DNA from: Elstera cyanobacteriorum
Lineage (GTDB): Bacteria > Pseudomonadota > Alphaproteobacteria > Elsterales > Elsteraceae
Assembly: GCF_002251735.1 (NCBI RefSeq)
Contig: NZ_NOXS01000021.1
Span: 1 to 64,000 of the forward strand
DNA: 64,000 nucleotides
Reading direction: 5' to 3'
Below, piece by piece: positions 63,190 through 64,000 of the stretch; the stretch's first letter is position 1; each line of letters begins with the position of its first letter. The notes below the pieces were generated by a model, which was not told the origin of the DNA, did not search any database, and saw nothing but the letters and a program-made list of their open reading frames with translations. Made by a program: the position numbers and the translations under genes.

Positions 63190-64000
63190 TCGGCGGGAAG
63201 ATAGCCTAAGCGGCGCATCATTGGCCCGTGATCCGCCTCGATCTGGGCCACCTGGGCAGGGGTCAACCGGTCGCGCCAGCCCTGCACGCGCCCCTCGCCG
63301 AAAAACCTGTTCGGCCCCACGGCCTCGACAAAGCCTTTCTCGGCCTCCTGAGCCCGCAACGTCTCCAGCGTCGTCGCGGAAACGGCGACATTTACCGCCG
63401 CCGGATCGACCGGAAACCCTAAGACCGGTAGAAGTCCCGACAGGACCGCAGCAGGATCGGCGCGCATCGACTCGTAAGAAACAACATGGACGGGAAAAGG
63501 CATCGGGGCGAGCCAGCTTTCGACGTTTTGGCTCCAACTCCCCCAAGACTCTAACAAACGCGGCTGAAGCCGATAGCGCGAGCGGCTCATAAGCTTATTC
63601 CGCGTTCCCATCATCTCAATGGCCGCATCGATACTCCGGTCGATATGCCGCGCGAGCGAGAGGGCGACATCGCGCGGGTCGCGCACCAGATAGACCGCCC
63701 CCAGTGTAAATTCCCACGGTCCGCACATCGCATGGGTTTTAAGATAGGCAGGCTCGGCGTGGTCCTGCGCCCATTTCTTTAGGGCTGAAGGCCACCATGC
63801 CAAAATTTCGGCATCCGTTAAGTCAGAAGCAGCAAGGCCGATCTGCTCATCGAACTGGGTTCGGCTGTTAATCGACCAGCCATCTTCTGCCATGTCGTTA
63901 ATATCAACAACCGCTTTGCCCCGACGATAGGATTGCAGCAACAAGCGCAGCCACGTATTGCCAGATTTTGGGTAAGAGGCGAGCCAATAAATCCCGCTCA
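63183..64000 (-). CDS. PAPS-type sulfotransferase (start just outside the window)
   Basis: The frame continues to the edge and reads SGIYWLASYPKSGNTWLR; the previous bases TG suggest a start codon one base beyond 64000. The 5'-phosphosulfate loop YPKSGNTW and the 3'-phosphate motif YLVRDPRDVALSLARH identify a sulfotransferase. About 272 residues are visible, near full length. It ends convergent with the cyclase (7-base overlap). It might sulfate the RiPP, whose core has several Ser and a Thr, or another acceptor. A ring-tailoring role is inferred from proximity only. Confidence 0.87.
   Translation of the reverse strand, partial: SGIYWLASYPKSGNTWLRLLLQSYRRGKAVVDINDMAEDGWSINSRTQFDEQIGLAASDLTDAEILAWWPSALKKWAQDHAEPAYLKTHAMCGPWEFTLGAVYLVRDPRDVALSLARHIDRSIDAAIEMMGTRNKLMSRSRYRLQPRLLESWGSWSQNVESWLAPMPFPVHVVSYESMRADPAAVLSGLLPVLGFPVDPAAVNVAVSATTLETLRAQEAEKGFVEAVGPNRFFGEGRVQGWRDRLTPAQVAQIEADHGPMMRRLGYLPADH

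Overview
The window looks like the chromosome of a free-living, GC-rich, microaerobic alphaproteobacterium, probably of the Rhodospirillales type. The evidence is a yqeY-dnaG-rpoD block, carA/carB, a complete cbb3 oxidase locus with FNR boxes, oxygen-independent HemN, and malonyl-CoA decarboxylase. Most genes are dense, GC-rich and on the minus strand. The exceptions are an AT-rich gene at the left edge and an AT-rich patch near 60.8 kb. No CRISPR array, insertion sequence or integrase was seen.

Layout. (1) 0.8-9.0 kb: minus-strand phage structural genes: portal, protease-capsid fusion, head-tail connectors, then a Mu-like contractile tail (sheath, tube, tape measure). The large terminase lies apart at 13.7-15.1 kb. 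Between them are argG, an isochorismatase-like hydrolase and three tandem periplasmic binding proteins. (2) 15.3-22.1 kb: malonyl-CoA decarboxylase, a LysR regulator, a fourth binding protein, a small possible phage-type regulator, a DUF1800/DUF1501 pair and a CAU tRNA. (3) 22.1-26.6 kb: rpoD, dnaG, yqeY. (4) 26.8-34.9 kb: mannonate dehydratase facing an operon of an enolase-superfamily dehydratase and an Opp/Dpp-type ABC importer, probably for hexuronate-type sugar acids. (5) 35.5-38.8 kb: zinc-type ABC genes with an unlisted 42-residue membrane ORF and a Zur-like palindrome, then a Tat-exported multicopper oxidase. (6) 38.8-44.7 kb: a VOC protein, carB, carA and a methyltransferase. (7) 44.7-57.6 kb: ccoNOQP-ccoGHIS, two membrane proteins, a SafE/DsbD_2-type protein, hemN, an acetyltransferase-like protein and an FNR regulator, with three FNR boxes. 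(8) 57.7-64.0 kb: a RiPP locus of lasso-peptide type.

The two most interesting systems are these. First, the right end encodes separate lasso B1 (PqqD-like) and B2 (Cys-His protease) proteins and a lasso-cyclase-type asparagine synthetase homologue lacking Cys2. A short gene just before the cyclase encodes a precursor whose predicted 16-residue core has Asp at position 8 and a leader Thr at the penultimate position. Three tandem tail-collar (microcystin-dependent-type) proteins and a GNAT enzyme lie between the two halves, and a PAPS-type sulfotransferase follows. Second, the phage-like blocks sit directly behind strong minus-strand intrinsic terminators, three of them preceded by a TTGAC-type promoter. 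This promoter-terminator-gene layout is that of phage or gene-transfer-agent late regulation by antitermination, and a small protein at 18.6-19.1 kb is a candidate player.
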